From IMG/VR virus record IMGVR_UViG_3300010160_000175, positions 1-28,293 of that record: a stretch of 28,293 bases of DNA, one strand, 5' to 3'. This document shows, piece after piece, positions 7,773 through 15,661 of the stretch. This DNA comes from a virus. The translations under genes and the position numbers were made by a program. A model generated the notes under the pieces. It did no database searches. It worked only from the letters and a program-made list of their open reading frames with translations, and was not told the origin of the DNA. Positions within the stretch are counted from its first letter, which is position 1. Each line of letters starts with the position of its first letter.

Positions 7773-9332
7773 ATGCAGGAACTATTAGAAGATGGGTCTT
7801 TGCCTGAAGATATTCAGGAAGTTGAACTAGACGAAACATCACAAGAATTTATTGACCAACTTGTTTTAAAACTTATTCTATTTACAGAAGAATTCTGTAA
7901 TATAACGTTTTTCCCATATCAAGTTCCTATTGCTTATCGAGTAATAGAATCAATAGTTATTGGTGATGGTGAAGAAATAACTCTAGTAGCTACACGTCAG
8001 TCTGGTAAATCAGAAGTGCTATCCAATGTGCTTGCATCTATGATGGTTATTCTTCCAAAGCTTTCAAAGGTATATCCGACCTGGTTAGGTAAGTTTGAAA
8101 AAGGGTTTTGGTGTGGCGTTTTTGCCCCAGTAGAAGATCAGGCTGATACTGTGTTTAGCCGTATAGTTAATAAACTCACCAGTGATCATGCTATGGACTT
8201 CTTGCTTGACCCTGAGATTGATGACAAAGCTACCTCGGGTGGTTCACGAGGTAAGGGCAGAATAATAAGTCTTAAGTATTCTGGATCACTTTGCCGAATG
8301 CAGACATGTAACCCTAAAGCAAAGATTGAGTCTAAAACTTATCACTTTGTTCTTATAGATGAAGCTCAAGAGGCCGATGAGTACGTAATTGCAAAATCAA
8401 TTAAACCCATGTTGGCGTTCAATAACGGGTCAATTGCATTAACCGGTACTGCTACACGTAATAAATCCTACTTTTATAAAATGATTCAGTTTAACAAACG
8501 CAGAGATGTAAACAGTAAACGCAATCATAGGCAGTGTCACTTTGAGTATGATTGGCGAACTGCTGCAAAATATAATGACAACTACTCTAAGTTTATTAGT
8601 AAAGAAAAGGTAAGAATCGGAGAAGATTCTGACGAATTTCAAATGTCCTACTGTAATAAGTGGGTCCTTGAAAAGGGCATGTTTGTAAGTGATGACCGTC
8701 TTTCTAGGATGTATGACACTTCTATGGGTATTGTTAAACAATGGTGGCGTACACCTGTAGTTGTGGGTATTGACGTTGCCCGTTCAAATGACTCAACAGT
8801 TGTTACTGTGTGCTGGGTTGACTGGGATCGCCCTGACGGTTTTGGGTTTTATGAACATAGAGTTCTTAATTGGCTTGAAATAAATAATGAAGAATGGGAA
8901 TCACAATACTTTGAAATTATTGATTTCTTAAGAAACTACAACGTTTACCGTATTGGGGTTGACTCCCAGGGTGTTGGTGGGGCAGTAGCAGAACGCTTAC
9001 AAATCCTTATGCCTAAAATTGATGTAGTAGCTGTTACTTCTGACGCAAAGACTCAAAATGACCGATGGGTTCATTTAACTGAGTTAATTCAACGTGATCA
9101 GCTAGTTATTCCAGGACATTCTAAAGCCAAACGTACACGTAGTTGGAAACGTTTTAATCAACAAATGTCCGACCTTGAAAAGGTTTATCGAGGACCATAC
9201 ATGCTGGCCGCAGCACCTGAAGAAAAAGGTGCTTTTGATGACTTTCCAGACAGCCTAGCAATAGCTTGTGCTATGTCAGTATTAGACACAATGCCAATGG
9301 TTAGCGTGTCTGATAACCCGTTCTTCAGATAA
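7773..9332 (+). CDS. terL: Terminase large subunit (packaging ATPase and nuclease)
   Basis: The 519-aa motor drives DNA into the prohead and cuts the concatemer. The ATPase domain has Walker A ATRQSGKS (73-80), Walker B VLIDEAQE (193-200, with D196 and catalytic E197) and a coupling motif TGTATR (224-229). The C-terminal RNase H-like nuclease has VVGIDVARSND (D334), IGVDSQG (D397) and FDDFPDSLAIA (acidic residues 489-493). Length and motif order are normal for the family, so it looks intact. It sits between unknown small genes and structural genes. The packaging strategy (cos, headful or terminal repeats) cannot be read from this gene alone. Confidence 0.95.
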   Translation: MQELLEDGSLPEDIQEVELDETSQEFIDQLVLKLILFTEEFCNITFFPYQVPIAYRVIESIVIGDGEEITLVATRQSGKSEVLSNVLASMMVILPKLSKVYPTWLGKFEKGFWCGVFAPVEDQADTVFSRIVNKLTSDHAMDFLLDPEIDDKATSGGSRGKGRIISLKYSGSLCRMQTCNPKAKIESKTYHFVLIDEAQEADEYVIAKSIKPMLAFNNGSIALTGTATRNKSYFYKMIQFNKRRDVNSKRNHRQCHFEYDWRTAAKYNDNYSKFISKEKVRIGEDSDEFQMSYCNKWVLEKGMFVSDDRLSRMYDTSMGIVKQWWRTPVVVGIDVARSNDSTVVTVCWVDWDRPDGFGFYEHRVLNWLEINNEEWESQYFEIIDFLRNYNVYRIGVDSQGVGGAVAERLQILMPKIDVVAVTSDAKTQNDRWVHLTELIQRDQLVIPGHSKAKRTRSWKRFNQQMSDLEKVYRGPYMLAAAPEEKGAFDDFPDSLAIACAMSVLDTMPMVSVSDNPFFR

Positions 9333-9377
9333 TTATGCCAAAACGTGGTAATCTAAATATACAAACTTCCATTCCAC

Positions 9378-9384
9378 TAGGAGG
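9378..9384 (+). promoter_or_regulatory. Strong ribosome binding site
   Basis: AGGAGGA, a near-perfect Shine-Dalgarno, lies 6 nt before ATG 9391. It is among the strongest in the window and suggests high-level translation of the 133-aa protein. Confidence 0.7.
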
Positions 9385-9390
9385 AAAAAT

Positions 9391-9792
9391 ATGGCTGTAG
9401 GCCCAACCCCAATGTTCCCTGAACGCACAACCCAAATGTTTGAACGCTCGATGGCGTCAAACATGCCTGGCGAGCGCGGACCTTTGCGTTTTGAAGAAGG
9501 TATTGCAACTGACACCGACGTTCCAAACGACTTTGGTGTAGGTGCTTATGAAGACACAGCTCCGGCTCCTGGTCGTGAAAACCACACCAATCCTGAGATG
9601 TTCTTCAAGTATCCAGAAGAGACTATGCGTGAGCGCGCCCACGTTGGTTCTGCTTCTTGGATTGAAGCTCCTCAGCATCTTCAAGAGTTTGTTCAGGGAA
9701 GCATGGCCGGAGACGGTATGCCAGAATTTGAATATTCCTATAACACAGGTGGCAAAATGAATCTGCCAAATCCGACAGTTGTTTTTGGTTAA
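9391..9792 (+). CDS. Hypothetical, probably abundant structural protein (133 aa)
   Basis: No family is recognised. The protein is rich in Met, Pro, Gly and acidic residues, with little predicted regular structure (MFPERTTQMFERSMASNMPGE; NPEMFFKYPEETMRERAH), and ends in NLPNPTVVFG. Such extended proteins are often minor virion components or head accessory proteins. A very strong Shine-Dalgarno precedes it. It follows TerL and precedes a hairpin that masks the next gene's ribosome site, so its expression may be separately tuned. Confidence 0.6.
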   Translation: MAVGPTPMFPERTTQMFERSMASNMPGERGPLRFEEGIATDTDVPNDFGVGAYEDTAPAPGRENHTNPEMFFKYPEETMRERAHVGSASWIEAPQHLQEFVQGSMAGDGMPEFEYSYNTGGKMNLPNPTVVFG

Positions 9793-9807
9793 TATCTGGT
9801 AGAGTAG

Positions 9808-9828
9808 ATGCTCCGTACTAAGGAGCAT
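9808..9828 (+). promoter_or_regulatory. SD-masking RNA hairpin
   Basis: A perfect 7-bp inverted repeat (ATGCTCC at 9808-9814, GGAGCAT at 9822-9828) encloses a 7-nt loop. The right arm contains most of the Shine-Dalgarno (AGGAG, 9821-9825) of the 53-aa gene starting at 9831, so folding would hide that site. It could act as a simple translational switch. It is not a terminator, since no U-run follows. Confidence 0.5.
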
Positions 9829-9830
9829 TA

Positions 9831-9992
9831 ATGACTATTTACCAACTAGAACTACTTTCAAAGTACCTTCAGCGTGTTGTCGCTCGAGGAGCAGAAGAAG
9901 AAAAAGAATTGTATTCACTAATACAATCAGTAATACACTTGTCAAACTCCTGCAATAATGTGTATACTAAAGAAGGCAAAACAGCCGCATAA
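9831..9992 (+). CDS. Small hypothetical protein (53 aa)
   Basis: ATG 9831 to TAA 9990-9992, with AGGAG 5 nt upstream. The peptide starts MTIYQLELLSKYLQRVVARG and continues with EEEKELYSLIQSVIHL: an amphipathic, charged helix-rich protein with no recognisable family. Its ribosome site lies in the right arm of a perfect 7-bp hairpin. It directly precedes the HTH gene, and a sigma70-like promoter candidate lies inside its 3' half. Coding status rests on start context and the absence of other use of the space. Confidence 0.6.
   Translation: MTIYQLELLSKYLQRVVARGAEEEKELYSLIQSVIHLSNSCNNVYTKEGKTAA
9939..9968 (+). promoter_or_regulatory. Sigma70-like promoter candidate
   Basis: TTGTCA (9939-9944) and TATACT (9963-9968) are separated by 18 nt; each box differs from consensus at one position. 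Transcription would begin near 9975 and would give the HTH gene (10034) and downstream head genes their own start. It lies within a small ORF, so chance occurrence cannot be excluded, and the host sigma factor is unknown. Confidence 0.35.
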
Positions 9993-10033
9993 CAACCACT
10001 GTTAATTTGGTGGGGTAACACAAGGAGTATTAG

Positions 10034-10309
10034 ATGCCTGATTCCTCAAGTCTGGTTGCAGACTTAACGGAGCGACAAGCGAATGCACTTCGTCAAAAGT
10101 GCTCGTTTACACGCATAAAAGAAAGCATGTCCTCAGAAGAGCATTCAGCAGTAAACAAGGCTGAGGAAGAGATTAAGGCCGATACTGGGAATGGTAGAGC
10201 AAAAACCTACTCCTGTACTTGGTTATCTGAAGTATTGACAAAAAATGGTTATTCAGTAAGTTCTAGCACCATATCCCGCCATATGAACAAGCGGTGTGGC
10301 TGTGAGTAA
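10034..10309 (+). CDS. Small helix-turn-helix DNA-binding protein
   Basis: A 91-aa protein. Residues about 60-87 read as an HTH: TWLSEVLTKNGYSVSSSTISRHM, with the recognition helix in SSSTISRHM, followed by a Cys-containing end (KRCGCE). Similar short HTH proteins are common in actinophage-like genomes as regulators or as small terminase-like DNA binders. A good leader (AAGGAG, 10022-10027) precedes ATG 10034. It overlaps the phosphoesterase start by 14 nt. It might control late genes or serve as the missing small terminase; the sequence does not decide between these. Confidence 0.7.
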   Translation: MPDSSSLVADLTERQANALRQKCSFTRIKESMSSEEHSAVNKAEEEIKADTGNGRAKTYSCTWLSEVLTKNGYSVSSSTISRHMNKRCGCE

Positions 10310-11282
10310 TCTTATGTCTGCTTTAACTTCCAAGCCTGAATGGCCATTAGTACAACCTGGTCCATCAATAAAGATGCCTACAATTAAAGTTAAGCCTTCA
10401 TCAAATGCCCCAGGTTATCAAACTTGCGTAATCCTCCCAGATATGCAGATTGGGTATTTCCGGGCACGTAACGGTGAATTAGAGGCCACTCATGATGAAG
10501 CAGCGATTGCCATGGCATTAGCAATAACCAAATCTCTAAATCCAGACATGGTTGTGCTTGTTGGAGACAACCTAGATTTCCCTGAATTTGGTAAATACCG
10601 ACTTAGTAGTGCTTATGCATTGACTACCCAAGCATCAATTGACCGTGCTACAACCCTCGGAGCACAACTGCGAACTTATGCTCCTAACGCTAAACTTGTA
10701 TGGATAGCCGGGAATCATGAAGAAAGATTGGTGAACTTTGTACTCGATAATGCAAAAGCTGCCTTCGGCATTCGTCAAGGTAATACTCCGGAATCCTGGC
10801 CTGTTCTTAGTATTCCTTCTCTCTGTCGCTTCGATGATTATGGGATACAGTATATACCGGGCTATCCAGCTGGACAATTTTGGATCAACGAAAGACTCCG
10901 CATCATCCACGGCACAAAAGTACGCAGTAACGGGTCGACAGCGCATGCCTACCTCAACACAGAAAAAACCTCAGTCATATACGGACACATTCACCGACGT
11001 GAATGGGCCGAACGATCACGAGACGATTGGGATGGCGCAAAAACCATCATGGCCGCATCCCCTGGTACGTTGGCAAGATGCGACGGAGCCGTTCCGTCTA
11101 CCAAAGGATCAATAGATTTAGATGGTAGACCAATGACTATTGTAGAAGATTGGCAACAGGGAATTGGGATAGTTACCTTTGAACCAGGTGATGGTGCATT
11201 TTGGTATGAACAAGTGCCGTTTCATAACGGATCGGCCTTTTTTAGAGGGAAGTTTTATAATGAAGAAAAAGCAACAAACTGA
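10296..11282 (+). CDS. Calcineurin-like metallophosphoesterase
   Basis: A 328-aa protein with the full order of two-metal phosphoesterase motifs: DMQ (49-51, where the family usually has DxH), VGDNLD (89-94), GNHEE (139-143), HG (205-206) and GHIH (230-233). Such enzymes hydrolyse phosphodiesters or phosphomonoesters, in phages often nucleic acid or nucleotide substrates. The Gln in the first motif may alter metal use but is seen in some relatives. The annotated start is GTG 10296, with GTG 10302 and ATG 10314 as alternatives; none has a clear Shine-Dalgarno. Position between TerL and portal suggests a packaging-linked or DNA-end function, which is inference. Confidence 0.85.
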   Translation: MAVSNLMSALTSKPEWPLVQPGPSIKMPTIKVKPSSNAPGYQTCVILPDMQIGYFRARNGELEATHDEAAIAMALAITKSLNPDMVVLVGDNLDFPEFGKYRLSSAYALTTQASIDRATTLGAQLRTYAPNAKLVWIAGNHEERLVNFVLDNAKAAFGIRQGNTPESWPVLSIPSLCRFDDYGIQYIPGYPAGQFWINERLRIIHGTKVRSNGSTAHAYLNTEKTSVIYGHIHRREWAERSRDDWDGAKTIMAASPGTLARCDGAVPSTKGSIDLDGRPMTIVEDWQQGIGIVTFEPGDGAFWYEQVPFHNGSAFFRGKFYNEEKATN

Positions 11283-11619
11283 CAATCCAATGATTCCAAA
11301 ACTAGCCATAATTACTTGGTTGGACGCTTTTGATGGACCAACAGGTTGGATAGACCCTCACACCTATAAACCTAGGGCAATACGCCCAATAACTATTGGC
11401 TGGGTTATTGAAGATTTCCTAGATGAGTATGTAACCATTGTTGGAACATACTATGTTGATACTAACGAAGAAGGTAAGGATACAAAGGCGGAATACTATA
11501 GTAATCCTACTCATATCCCACTTAAGATGGTACAATCTATAACATACATGAACACACCTACAGAGATATCTGCTTTGATTTTATCCGATTTCAACACCAG
11601 AGGTTTTAATGCCGATTGA
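11260..11619 (+). CDS. Hypothetical protein upstream of portal (119 aa)
   Basis: The open frame extends up to 11179, but ATG 11260 has AGAGGGA about 9 nt upstream and limits overlap with the phosphoesterase to 23 nt, so it is preferred. The protein has a basic start (MKKKQQTDNP) and then a compact beta-like domain (KLAIITWLDAFDGPTGWID, TIGWVIEDFLDEYVTIVGTYY). It reads like a small SH3- or beta-barrel-type fold, but no family is recognised. It overlaps the portal start by 11 nt, so the two are probably coupled. Confidence 0.6.
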   Translation: MKKKQQTDNPMIPKLAIITWLDAFDGPTGWIDPHTYKPRAIRPITIGWVIEDFLDEYVTIVGTYYVDTNEEGKDTKAEYYSNPTHIPLKMVQSITYMNTPTEISALILSDFNTRGFNAD

Positions 11620-13303
11620 TTTTTGGTCACCAAGTTATAGAGCTTCCTCTAGTGACCTAACTGTAGCTATATCTCCACTTGGTTTAGTGGAACTTGCAGA
11701 CGAAGAGTTTGAAGTACATGGCCCACGTCTTAACCGTTATAGCGCATGTTGGGCTTGGTACCTTGGTCACCACTGGTCATACAAGCGTGAAATGGGTGAA
11801 CAAAACATTACCCTTAACTACGCTCGTACTTTGTCAGATTACATTACTAACTTTTGTTTTGGTAAAGGTGTTCAGTGGAAAGTTCCTGAACAAAATGCTG
11901 CAATTATTCCTCAGTTACTCCATAAGGTATGGGAACAAGACAACTCAAAATATAATGTTCTTTGGGAAATGGGACAACTTGCCAGTGTAACTGGTGACTG
12001 CTTTGTTAAAGTAGCTTATGAAGAACCTTATGTTGATCCAATAGGTATAACCAACGAAGGGCGTATTCGTGTAATTGCCTTGAACCCATCACATTGCTTT
12101 CCTGAGTATCATCCTCATGACCGTGATCGTTTGTTGAGATTTAAGCTAAAGTACAGATTTTGGGGAACTTCTCCTGAAGGCACACGTCAAGTTTATACTT
12201 TCACTGAAATCTTAACTGATGATTCAATTGAACAATACATTAATGATGAACTAGTTGACCAATATCCTAATCCAATTGGGCATATTCCAATTGTGCATAT
12301 TCCTAACATGACTATTTCATCATCCCCTTGGGGACAAGCTGACATCTGGGATATCATTCCACTTAACCGTGAGCTTAATGAAAAGATGACAGAAGTATCA
12401 GACATTATTAACTATCATGCCGCGCCTGTAACCATTATTACTGGTGCTAAGGCAAGTCAGTTGGAACGTGGTCCTAAGAAAGTTTGGGCTGGTCTTCCTA
12501 AAGAAGCTAGTGTATTTAACCTTGAATCCAGCGGAAATATGGCTGGGGCTTTGGAGTACATTGGGTTTATTAAACGAGCCATGCATGAAATAACAGGTGT
12601 ACCTGAAACAGCTCTTGGCCAATTCCAACCAGTATCAAATACTTCTGGTGTGGCTCTTTCAATTCAGTACCAACCTTTAATGAATCGTTTTAATATGAAA
12701 CGTATTCACTTTAGTAAAGGTCTTGAAAAGGTTAATGAGCTTATAATTAGAACAGCGGCAATCTTTACTCCTGAAGCACTTATGTATAATCCCGCTACTA
12801 CAGAACAACCTGAAGCTGATCAAGCTACTCAACTTGATCCAGCAGATCCTCTTACCTATAGAACTACGGTTCACTGGCCTGACCCACTGCCAGTTGATGT
12901 GCTTATCAAACTTAATGAAGCCCAAGCTAAAATGGCTATGGGTCTTGAATCTAAAGAAGGCGCTATGCGCATGCTCGGTGAAGAGTTTCCACGTGAAAAA
13001 CTTGCTGAGATTTTTGAAGAACTCCGTGATGATGCTATTGACCAGGGTGCGCTTGATATGCTGCGTTCCCAAATCAACCAAGCGGTCATGATGGCAACAG
13101 GCTTGTTACCCGGACCAGGAGGTACCAGCACGATACCCCCTAAAGATGGTAATGTAACAAGTGCAGGTGCAGAACAACCGCAAGGGGGCCCATTACCGGG
13201 CACCCAAGCGATGGGTGGACCTGTAGAAGGAATAGTAAACAATATAGTTGCAAAGGCATACGGAGCTAGGTTAGCCCAGCGTCGTGTTCCTGATGAAGAA
13301 TAA
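11609..13303 (+). CDS. Portal protein (SPP1 gp6-like)
   Basis: A 564-aa protein with the layout of SPP1/phi29-type portals: a N-terminal wing (YLGHHWSYKREMGEQNITLNYAR; FCFGKGVQWKVP), a beta-rich centre (GHIPIVHIPNM) and a stem/crown with long helices (LNRELNEKMTEVSDIINYHAAP; FIKRAMHEITGVPETALG). It would form the dodecameric ring through which TerL packages DNA and to which connectors bind. Position after TerL and before scaffold and capsid is canonical. The C-terminal tail (Gly/Pro/Gln-rich) looks disordered. It has a moderate ribosome site (AGAGG, 11598 region). Confidence 0.88.
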   Translation: MPIDFWSPSYRASSSDLTVAISPLGLVELADEEFEVHGPRLNRYSACWAWYLGHHWSYKREMGEQNITLNYARTLSDYITNFCFGKGVQWKVPEQNAAIIPQLLHKVWEQDNSKYNVLWEMGQLASVTGDCFVKVAYEEPYVDPIGITNEGRIRVIALNPSHCFPEYHPHDRDRLLRFKLKYRFWGTSPEGTRQVYTFTEILTDDSIEQYINDELVDQYPNPIGHIPIVHIPNMTISSSPWGQADIWDIIPLNRELNEKMTEVSDIINYHAAPVTIITGAKASQLERGPKKVWAGLPKEASVFNLESSGNMAGALEYIGFIKRAMHEITGVPETALGQFQPVSNTSGVALSIQYQPLMNRFNMKRIHFSKGLEKVNELIIRTAAIFTPEALMYNPATTEQPEADQATQLDPADPLTYRTTVHWPDPLPVDVLIKLNEAQAKMAMGLESKEGAMRMLGEEFPREKLAEIFEELRDDAIDQGALDMLRSQINQAVMMATGLLPGPGGTSTIPPKDGNVTSAGAEQPQGGPLPGTQAMGGPVEGIVNNIVAKAYGARLAQRRVPDEE

Positions 13304-13321
13304 GCTTGTCGTATTAAATCA

Positions 13322-13333
13322 GCTATTAATAGC
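13322..13333. promoter_or_regulatory. 12-bp perfect palindrome before scaffold
   Basis: GCTATTAATAGC is a perfect 12-bp palindrome inside the 51-nt gap between portal and scaffold. It could be an operator or an RNA processing hairpin. A similar-sized palindrome precedes the capsid gene. Confidence 0.3.
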
Positions 13334-13354
13334 CCAACTAAAAGAGGTTAAATT

Positions 13355-14125
13355 ATGTCAAAATTTGAAGATGGTATTCAGGTACCAGCAGATCCGGTAG
13401 AAACACCGGCAACAAGAGTACAGGAAGAAAAGTACTTCTCTGAGGAGGACATTCAAAAAGTCCGCCAGCAGGAGAAGGATAAGATGTATAAGCGTCTTGA
13501 AGACGCTGATCATCGCGTTAAATCAATGGAAGAACAGATATCAGTACTTAGTACTGATCGTGAGAAGGCAATTAAAGAAGCAGCAGATCGTGCTAAGAAG
13601 GAATCAGAAGTCCTTCGTCAGCGTGAAATGGAAGAGCTTTCTGCAAAGGATCTTCTTTTAAAGAGAGAAGATGAGTTTAATCAACGCATCAATCAGGTTG
13701 AGCAAGAGTGGGGTCAGAAGTTTTCCGAATTGGAAAAGCAACGCCAAGCCACCGATGCAATGCTTGAAAAAGAACGTTACCTCCAGCAATTAGAGTCATA
13801 TCGTCAACGACGTATTCAGTCTGAGACTGACACTATTATTCCCGAACTACGAGACCTTGTAGCAGGTAATAGTGAAGAGGAGATTGAACATAGTATTACT
13901 GTACTTCGTGATCGAAGTACTGCTATAATTGAATCAATCCAGCAAGCGAGTCCCCCTCGTTTGAAAGGGACGACCACTACGGCGCCCCCCTCTGGACCAC
14001 TGGACAACCAAACGGACTACCAAACGGTCAGCGCGGAGGATATCCGTAATATGCCGATGGATCAATACGTAAAAATGCGTGAAAGACTTATGTCAGCAAC
14101 ACGGGCTCCTAGAGGCCGTTACTAG
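13355..14125 (+). CDS. Capsid scaffolding protein
   Basis: A 256-aa, highly charged protein. Residues about 27-165 form one long coiled coil (VRQQEKDKMYKRLEDADHRV, AAKDRAKK-type heptads, LEKQRQATDAMLEKERYLQQL). A Pro/Thr-rich linker (near 205-220) and a short C-terminal helical motif (VSAEDIRNMPMDQYVKMRER, 228 onward) follow, as in known phage scaffolds, where the C-terminal motif binds the capsid subunit. Location between portal and capsid genes is classic. It has no protease motif, so if the scaffold is removed by cleavage the protease lies elsewhere. The Shine-Dalgarno is AAGAGG before ATG 13355. Confidence 0.82.
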   Translation: MSKFEDGIQVPADPVETPATRVQEEKYFSEEDIQKVRQQEKDKMYKRLEDADHRVKSMEEQISVLSTDREKAIKEAADRAKKESEVLRQREMEELSAKDLLLKREDEFNQRINQVEQEWGQKFSELEKQRQATDAMLEKERYLQQLESYRQRRIQSETDTIIPELRDLVAGNSEEEIEHSITVLRDRSTAIIESIQQASPPRLKGTTTTAPPSGPLDNQTDYQTVSAEDIRNMPMDQYVKMRERLMSATRAPRGRY

Positions 14126-14137
14126 TAATTATAATTA
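14126..14137. promoter_or_regulatory. 12-bp perfect AT palindrome before capsid gene
   Basis: TAATTATAATTA starts right after the scaffold stop in the 45-nt gap before the major capsid gene. It could be a protein-binding site or part of a promoter, but AT-only palindromes also arise by chance. Confidence 0.25.
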
Positions 14138-14170
14138 AACCCAACAACCTATCCATCGGAGGATATTAAT

Positions 14171-15298
14171 ATGGCATTACCCGCACCAGCAGGTGGAGCA
14201 ATTACAGGAACAGGTACCTATACTGGCGGTTCAGGCAACCAGGTCACAGGATACACTGACGGTAGTTCGGCTCTATCTCCCGCAATCCAGCAAATTTGGT
14301 CAAAGGAAATTCTTTTCCAGGCTATGCCGGTTCTACGCTTTGAACAGTTCGCTGTAAAGAAGACGGAACTCGGTGTTATGCCAGGTTTGACCATCAACTT
14401 CATGCGCTACAACAACCTTACAGTTGATGAGAACGCTGGCGCTAACTTGACTGAAGGTTCCCGTATGGAGCCATCAGCTTTGTCAGCTAGCCAGATTCAG
14501 ATTACTGTTGGAGAACAGGGTAAGGCCGTTGCTGTTACCGAATTGTTGCTCAATGCATCATTCGATGACGTCATGGCTTCGTCCTCACGTCTTCTAGGTC
14601 GTCACATGGCACAGAGCATGGACATTCAGGCTCGTAACACCCTCTACAAGAACGGTATCCCGTTCGGTGGTGGATCAGCAGTTCCTCCAAGCGTTGTCTT
14701 TGGTCGTAAGACCTTGGGTGCAACCCGTGGTTCAATTGCTCCGTACGATGCAGGTACCCTTGGTACCGCTTCGTCGCCTGGTTACTTGAGCCCCGCATCC
14801 ATCAAGGACGCAGTTGAAGTCCTTGCTGGTCAGAACATTCCTCGTTTGGGCGACACCTACGTGTGCTTCGTTCACCCGTCGCAGAGCCGTTCGCTCCGTG
14901 ACTGGCCGGAATTTATCGAAGTCACCAAGTACGCTGCTCCGGGTAACTTCATGCTCGGTGAAATTGGCCGCTTGTATGACGTCGTGTTCATCGAAACCAC
15001 TCAGGTTAAGAAGGGCTTGGATGCTACTGCAACCACTGCTCCTCTTTATGGCATGGGTTCAACCCTTGACACCAGTGCTACTGCTGGTTTCCAGGAAAAT
15101 GCCGATTCTTACAACGCCATCATGATTGGTGACAACTCCTTTGGTCATGCCATTAGCCTTCCGGTTGAATTGCGTGACGGTGGTGTCATTGACTTTGGTC
15201 GTGAGCACGGTCTTGCCTGGTACGCCATCTGGGGCTTTGGTGTAATCACACACGAGTCGCGTGTTGTTCTTAACACGCTTGGTGGCGCCATTTCCTGA
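14171..15298 (+). CDS. Major capsid protein (N4-gp56-like, HK97 fold)
   Basis: A 375-aa shell subunit. The sequence follows the N4-gp56 capsid family: a flexible Gly/Thr-rich start (GAITGTGTYTGGSG), then IWSKEILFQAMPVLRFEQFA, the basic/loop region GLTINFMRYNNLT, an E-loop-like ANLTEGSRMEPSALSASQIQ, the long helix ASSSRLLGRHMAQSMDIQAR, and late beta strands (RLYDVVFIETTQV; YAIWGFGVITHESRVV). A strong Shine-Dalgarno (CGGAGGA, 14157-14163) and a visibly C-ending codon preference (AAC for Asn, AAG for Lys, GTC and TAC frequent) compared with neighbouring AT-ending genes fit the most abundant virion protein. A strong hairpin follows. Confidence 0.9.
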   Translation: MALPAPAGGAITGTGTYTGGSGNQVTGYTDGSSALSPAIQQIWSKEILFQAMPVLRFEQFAVKKTELGVMPGLTINFMRYNNLTVDENAGANLTEGSRMEPSALSASQIQITVGEQGKAVAVTELLLNASFDDVMASSSRLLGRHMAQSMDIQARNTLYKNGIPFGGGSAVPPSVVFGRKTLGATRGSIAPYDAGTLGTASSPGYLSPASIKDAVEVLAGQNIPRLGDTYVCFVHPSQSRSLRDWPEFIEVTKYAAPGNFMLGEIGRLYDVVFIETTQVKKGLDATATTAPLYGMGSTLDTSATAGFQENADSYNAIMIGDNSFGHAISLPVELRDGGVIDFGREHGLAWYAIWGFGVITHESRVVLNTLGGAIS

Positions 15299-15349
15299 AC
15301 CTAAAAAGGTAAGGAATCGTAACCCATTTAACGGTACGAATGGTGTAAT

Positions 15350-15377
15350 ATGGGTGGGGGTGGAAACCCCCACCCAT
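15350..15377 (+). terminator. Strong hairpin, likely terminator after capsid gene
   Basis: A perfect 12-bp stem (ATGGGTGGGGGT at 15350-15361 pairing with 15366-15377) closes a GGAA tetraloop. The GC-rich stem just after the capsid gene fits a transcription terminator or mRNA-stabilising 3' structure. The following bases (TACCATTTATAG) are only moderately T-rich, so termination is probably partial. An upstream ACCCAT (15322-15327) could pair with the left arm as a competing fold. Confidence 0.6.
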
Positions 15378-15412
15378 TACCATTTATAGACACATAACAA
15401 CAAGGAGATATC

Positions 15413-15661
15413 ATGGCTCGCAAGATTACGACCACAACAAATTGGGCAGAAGCAGTAGAAGGCGATGAAGTAGTCATTGACGAACCTGTTATTGTTTCTT
15501 CATCTGACCCCGACTTTGTAAAAGCAAGAGTTAAGGGAACATGGGTAATGTTCTGGGGTCCACTTAGATTTGATTTTGTTGACGGAAAGAATTACAAGTT
15601 GCCAAAGGACTTGTTTAACTACCTCCGTAATAACGGTAACATTTACGACACTATGGCTTGA
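15413..15661 (+). CDS. Small hypothetical head-region protein (82 aa)
   Basis: A strong leader (CAAGGAG) precedes ATG 15413. The protein starts MARKITTTTNWAEAVEGDEV and continues with beta-strand-like VVIDEPVIVSSSDPD and VMFWGPLRFDFVDGKNYKLP. It is a compact beta-rich protein without known family. Small proteins right after the capsid gene are often decoration or head-completion proteins. It is translated after a strong hairpin, so it may be made at lower level than the capsid unless read-through is high. Confidence 0.6.
   Translation: MARKITTTTNWAEAVEGDEVVIDEPVIVSSSDPDFVKARVKGTWVMFWGPLRFDFVDGKNYKLPKDLFNYLRNNGNIYDTMA

Noticed and set aside
9335-9400. A 21-codon ORF (MPKRGNLNIQTSIPLGGKIWL) between TerL and the 133-aa gene
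   Set aside because: Too short, no ribosome site, and it runs through the strong Shine-Dalgarno of the next gene; a leader peptide cannot be excluded but is not supported.
458-9828. Minus-strand ORFs (for example 458-682, 8439-8741, 9457-9828)
   Set aside because: All lie opposite clear + strand genes, have odd composition and no ribosome sites; they are shadows.
11179-11259. N-terminal extension of the 119-aa protein
   Set aside because: It lies fully inside the phosphoesterase gene; ATG 11260 has a Shine-Dalgarno.
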